From NCBI GenBank assembly GCA_947561395.2, contig OX387182.1, positions 32,295,949 through 32,359,948 of the forward strand: a DNA stretch of 64,000 nt, read 5' to 3'. A program made the position numbers and the translations under genes. The notes under the pieces were generated by a model that saw only the letters and a program-made list of their open reading frames with translations, was not told the origin of the DNA and made no database searches. The stretch is from Buxus sempervirens (taxonomy: Eukaryota > Streptophyta > Magnoliopsida > Buxales > Buxaceae). This document shows positions 51,401 to 57,400 of the stretch, piece by piece. How positions within the stretch are numbered: the first letter of the stretch is position 1; the number at the start of each line of letters is the position of its first letter.

Positions 51401-54400
51401 TACATGTTTTGGTCAAAGATGCAAGAGGACATGGCTTGTGCAATTAGTAGATCTATATTTTGCAAAACATCATAACGTTTCCAGGTTCATACGTTCTATT
51501 TGCGGACCAGATATCAATATTATCTAGATATTGATCATGGAATCTTAAGTGTGGATGAGGCTTCCTCAAATTGATTATTTCTCCTCGGTTGATTGTTCAA
51601 AGTTGATCTAGCAGAAATTTAGGCTGTCATCTTCTAGACATTGATGGTAAGGAATGGATTTCCAATGTTTCGTTATCTAATCACAAGTTTTTGGAAGACG
51701 TTAAAGGAACAATCTTCCATACATCAGTCTCTTTGATTTCCAAGTTGAGGGCTTCAAATAAGCACCTATGTATCATGGTTTACAATTTCACCAGCATGCC
51801 TGAAATTTCTCTATAAGTGGCTTGGGGCATGAAATGTAGGAGGGGAAACCCCTGCGACATATTTCCCGACATGCCTCTCAGCATGCAGCGGCATTGCTGA
51901 CATTGAGGGATTTCGAGGCAATAAAAGGTTGAAATGTATGGTCATTTCCACTGAATTTCACCCAAAGAAATGCGAAATTCCGTTATTTTCTCCTCATTTT
52001 CTTTATTTCTTCATTTTTCTCCTCATTTAAATGTAATTTCTTTGTGCATCTCACTTCTAATCCACATTTAGACGAGGAATGCACTAGACATATGATTGTA
52101 ATTGACTAATTATATTGTGCTCTTTAACTCTTTTGTGTGTGTTGATTTGATTAGTACTATTTCATTTCCCTTGATTTTATATATGCAATATGCATGAAAT
52201 GACTTACATGCATTACATTGCTATGCCTTTATTTTTACTTTCTTGGATGTTTTGGATTTATTTAACACCCATGTATACATTATACATGTTGTTACGAAAT
52301 ATATTAAATGTATAAAGTTCACCGCTTACTATCAGCTTGAGCTTTTAGTAGGAACGATGTTCAACATGGTTTCAGAGCCCAGGTCTTGGGTTCAAGTCCC
52401 TTGGAGAACATGTTGTGCGGTTTTTGTAAGTGTGCTCCTAGCCTATGGTGCACAGATATTAAGGAGGGGTTCAATCCCCAGAATGCATGCAGTTGCAGGT
52501 GTTGGAGGGGGGATTGTTTGGGTGTTCTACATGGTATCAGAGCCTTAGGCAAACGCCGAGGTCTTGGGTTCAAACCTCCACTCCAACCGTTGAGAAAAAA
52601 AATATATTCCGTGTGTAGGGCCTCCCTAAAAATGGGTTTGAGTTCATATTCAATTATAAAAGAGTAAATAGAGCCCTTCTTTTAGCGTTAACGAAGACAA
52701 ATCAGACACGGTTAGCTATTTGCGGTAGTGCATTCATTTCATTAAGATGGTAGGCCCTCTTTCTTCTATATTCAGTGATTGGTGAATATGCTACAAAGGA
52801 AGCTACTCTTTGTGAACATATAGAAGAATCTTGGGATCCCATTATCGATTATCTTCAAATTGAGGTGGTAGGTTTCTAAACCACCTTTGGAGGCATTATG
52901 AGCATTGAGCAATGAGGGATATCAAGTTGACGCACAACAGTCTTCCATCCCGAGGCTGATTGGAAAATAGAGGCACATAGTATGCCTACCTTTTAGCTAT
53001 AACTCCAAGCATTCAAAAGCTTGGGATGAAAACCTGCCACAGTTTCCATATCCATTTACTAGAGCTTTGTCATGGTTCAATGTGTGCCTGGGTTAGGATA
53101 TGAACAACGGAATCCTTTTTGATCTACAGCTCACAGTTGGTGAGAAACTGTTGATAGGAAAATACGAACATGCTTTAACACAATGACTTCTGGAAAAACT
53201 CAGAAGGTATATTGGGAAGTTGAGATTGCATCAACTACAAAATCATAAGGATCAGCATGATCAGTGTTTGATTAAATGTGACCTTAAAGAAAAATAACAA
53301 CGTTTGGCCACAGCTATGTGACAGTGTTGAAGGATGATAAAACAGTAATTCAATTGATGTGAATGCATTCAGCTTGGTTTGCCACTTATATGTGGTTGTT
53401 AAAGATAAGAATCTAAAGGTTTTTTTAGGCTTATATGCGTTGGGGACTTGATCAAGAAACGTACTGTCCTTACTTGAATGTGAGGTTTTTAAGTCTTGGT
53501 GCCACCCATTGGTAAAAGTGGCATGCCAACGACATATCGGCAAAACGCTGAAAAGCCAGCGTTGATGCGTGCTACCGAAATTCAATAGAATTGTCGAAAT
53601 TGTTTTTTTCTTTTTTTGGTTAAATTGAAAGATAATGAATAAAAATGTAATTATAAGGTTAACATAATACATGAATAACATAAGCACATGTGCAAATAAT
53701 CATTGAATGAGTGGTAAAATCATTCATTGTGTCATAGAATATGAAACGTAATAACTAGAAGGACAACTAATGATGCAAACAGTAATAAATAATCGGTGGA
53801 AGTCAAAACAAAATTAACAAAAATAGAATCATACATACAATCATGAATGATGTCATCAATAATGGAAGGAGTGACGACCTGATTGGAACATAGGAGGCTT
53901 AAACCTTGCCTACTCGTCGATGTAGTGGTGGAATCACTTCCATGACATCCTATACATGTAATCTGTCTTGAACAAGCTAATAAGATACTCATATTGCTCT
54001 TAAGTCATGTGTCTGATAATACCAACAGGAGGGAATTTGGGATAATAAGTGCACCAGCTATCAGAATCTTGCTTTGGCTCTGGATGAGGTTGTGGTGGTG
54101 GAGGATAAGCAAGAACACTACACTATATCTAGTTGGCATCACTCCATCCAGTGCGGCATAGTATTTGTACGGTATGGGTTCACTAGAAAGAACCCATTTC
54201 TATTAGAGGTCTGAATTTTTTGTACGTCAGGATATCCGTAGGGCCCATAGCTACTGGTATCTGATGACTTTGTTGGGCTAGGCTCCTGAGGATAATAATA
54301 TGAACCCTGAGGATAATAATATGAACCGTAATGTCCATGGCCCTGTGGTGGGTATTGCTTTCCATAATTTCAGATGTTTTAAATGCCAAATAATTTATAG

Positions 54401-57400
54401 ATAATTCATTACTTATTTCGATTGATTTAACTAACTTTTTTGTAATTTTTAATATTTATTTATTTAAAAAGTAATAAAAATAATATATAATTAATTTAAA
54501 AATCTGTCAATTATATAAATATTAATAAAATAAAACAGCATATTGTTCTTTTAATCCATACTAATTTTTACTAATTTCTAACATCATTTTTGCATTTTTA
54601 TACATTTTCTCCTATTTTTTAACCAATTTTCGTGACAAATAATTAAAAAAATTATAAGTGGCAACACCCATATATATGTGTTGCTACATTACATATATAA
54701 AACTTAGCTGATTCTATTAAGTCTTTATAGTTGAAAAAAAATACACATTTTACCTTGTTTTGGCTCAAACACAAACGTCGTAGGGCTCTAAAATCCACTC
54801 CAAATCATGTTTAGGATGCTTATACACTCAAGATCTTGAGATTTAGGACATATTTAAGAGAGATTTGAAGAAGAAGGCTTTTGTCGGCACCAACAGGCGA
54901 GTTGTCGATTGTGGCAAAATTTTCGCCCAAATCAATACCTTATATCTTAAGGTTCACACGTGCATGAAAAAAAAATGGAAAAAGCGTTTCGACATGCGTT
55001 CCAGCTTTGAAAGTGTCAAAGCTGGAAAAAAAAAATCGAAATTTCGGCTGTGAACACTGCTTGAATGTCACTTTGTCAAACCAGCAGATGTCCTATGGAG
55101 AGAGCATTTTTCTTGACAGCAAAGTCAGAGAAACATTGTTAAGAAAGACTGTTGAAATATGGGAATAAGGCCAACAACCTAGTTAAGAGAACATTTTAGT
55201 ATAGACTGATGGGAAAAAGCCTATCCTATTTTAACAGGGTTCTCTAATTTGCCCATTACTTGGCATTGGTTATACCAGTTCAAAGCGTAAAAACTTTCAA
55301 CAGCATATTCCCCTTGTGCTATGTCTGATCTAGATGGTTCTTGATGTGTTGAAGAGATATCAAAGAGCTCTACAAAGTCATCAGAAGCGGTTAGCTATTC
55401 AGCCCAAGCATTTGAAGTTGGATGGCCTTTAGGATCATGTTAATGGTAAAAATCTCCCATTTATAGAAACATCGGCCATGAATATTGTCTGTAAGAGTTC
55501 ATTCATCTTCATTTGTGCTTGTGATGTAGAATTGAGTATGCCCATATTATTCTTGTAATGTAAAATTGAAAAGGCATATTATGCTCTCTGCTTTTGGCCC
55601 TCTTATTTATAATATCCTTTCTAATTATAGCAAGTACAACCAACTTCAGCTGGTATTGTAGGAAATTTTATGAGTATTAGAGGGGATGTCTTGTAATTTT
55701 TCTGTAGAATTTTAAAGCAAACAGACAGATAATGGAGAATTATCTCTGGGAAAAACTGTCCATTCTTTCTCTTATTATTGATGGTTCACAAATCTGAGTT
55801 TGGTAGATCAGATGAGAAAAGCAAACAGATAGATAATGGAGAATTATCTCTGGGAAAAACTGTCCGTTCTTTCTCTTCTTACTCATTATTGATCTTGATT
55901 CACAAATCTGAGTTTGGTAGATCAGATGGGAAAATCTTTCTGCTGGTTTTGGATCAGTTATGTGAAACATTGCTTGAAAGCCAATGGATGTGGATCTAAT
56001 TAAAAGTGTCCAATTTATGAGGAACTTAATAATCATGAATGATTATGCATGTTTGTTTATATGGTGTTGGCACGTATGAATGTATATAGATACATGGTCT
56101 AGTACCATGGAGATATTTTATTGATTATTTATTAGATCTCATGAAATCTGCTTTCACCAGAAGCTACTATATTTGATTAATTCTATTATTCTTCAGAAGT
56201 AAAAGCTTTCTGCCAACCAGTAATTGTGTAGAATTATTTGGACTACTCAATGACAGCTAATCCACTCTCTCTTATCAATTTTGTAGGCTGCTGTCAGTTA
56301 TGCAACAGGGGTTCTTCTCAGGTTAGTTGTGTTACTTATTTTCTCATATTTTGATCCATCTGCATGGTATTTTGATATAATAAAAATTTTGATGTACTGA
56401 TGACTTCGAAGTTACTCAACTGCGTTGTACTCTGACTTGAAATTGTGAATTAATGACCTGCGTCATGGGATTTATTTATGGCATTACCAGTGGTGGAACC
56501 AGGACTCTAAATCTGGGGGGGCAAAAAAAAATTTCAATTAACACTTCTCATGAAATATAGAAATTTTAATGAGTTTTAATGAGTTGGGGGTGGGCAAACT
56601 AGAAATTTTAGAGGGGGTTTTCATGAAATATAGAAATTTCAATGAGTTGGGGGGGGGGGGCCGCAAACTAGAAATTTTAGAAGGGATTCTTATGAAATAT
56701 AAAAATTTTCAATGGGTTTGGGGGGGGAGGATGCAAACCAGAAATTTTAGGGGGGGCAAAACTTAAATTTTAATTAAAAATATATATAAAACATATACCT
56801 TTTTTTATTAAAAATTAAAAATTAATTGCCCCCCCCCCCCTAAGATGAACGTGGTTCCGCCACTGGGCATTACAGTCAATTTCAAGAAGCTATTGCTTCA
56901 GAGAATGTACATTAGAGACTTCAAGGCTGTAGTAATCATAAGACATTTTAGAAATCAGAGATGTTTTACTCAGTTGAAGAGTCTATGATCATATGATATA
57001 AGCCATAGATATTTCATCTGGCTAAGTGGCAGCCCAACTCCTCCAAGTTCTCATGAAAAATATATTTTGTACATTGAGACTTATTTACTGTTGCTTTAAA
57101 TCTCCATCACTGATACTGATTATTGGACCTGTGTCTCTTTGTGTGTTGTAGTTGCTTGTACCTCCAGCTGCTATGTCATCATGTTGACAACTTATCCAAG
57201 GAAGCAGTTCCTCAGATTTTCATGCAAAAGAAATCACACCGGTATAGTCCTTTTACTGAGGTTTGTCTTGTATGTTGCCAATTTAATAGTCTTCTGTTAG
57301 TCTTGTTTTTCAATCAAACAGTATTTATATGGATCAGAATTGGAATAACAAGCGAAGACCTGAAGAACCTATTGGAGAGATATACTAAGGGTAGCATTAT

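Noticed and set aside
53235..53687. 150-codon minus frame
   Set aside because: It runs across the edge of a hAT-like element, and no domain or conservation is visible.
57321..57337. Alternative splice acceptor CAAACAG for exon 8
   Set aside because: It gives the wrong phase after exon 7. The acceptor at 57337 restores RIGITSEDL in frame.
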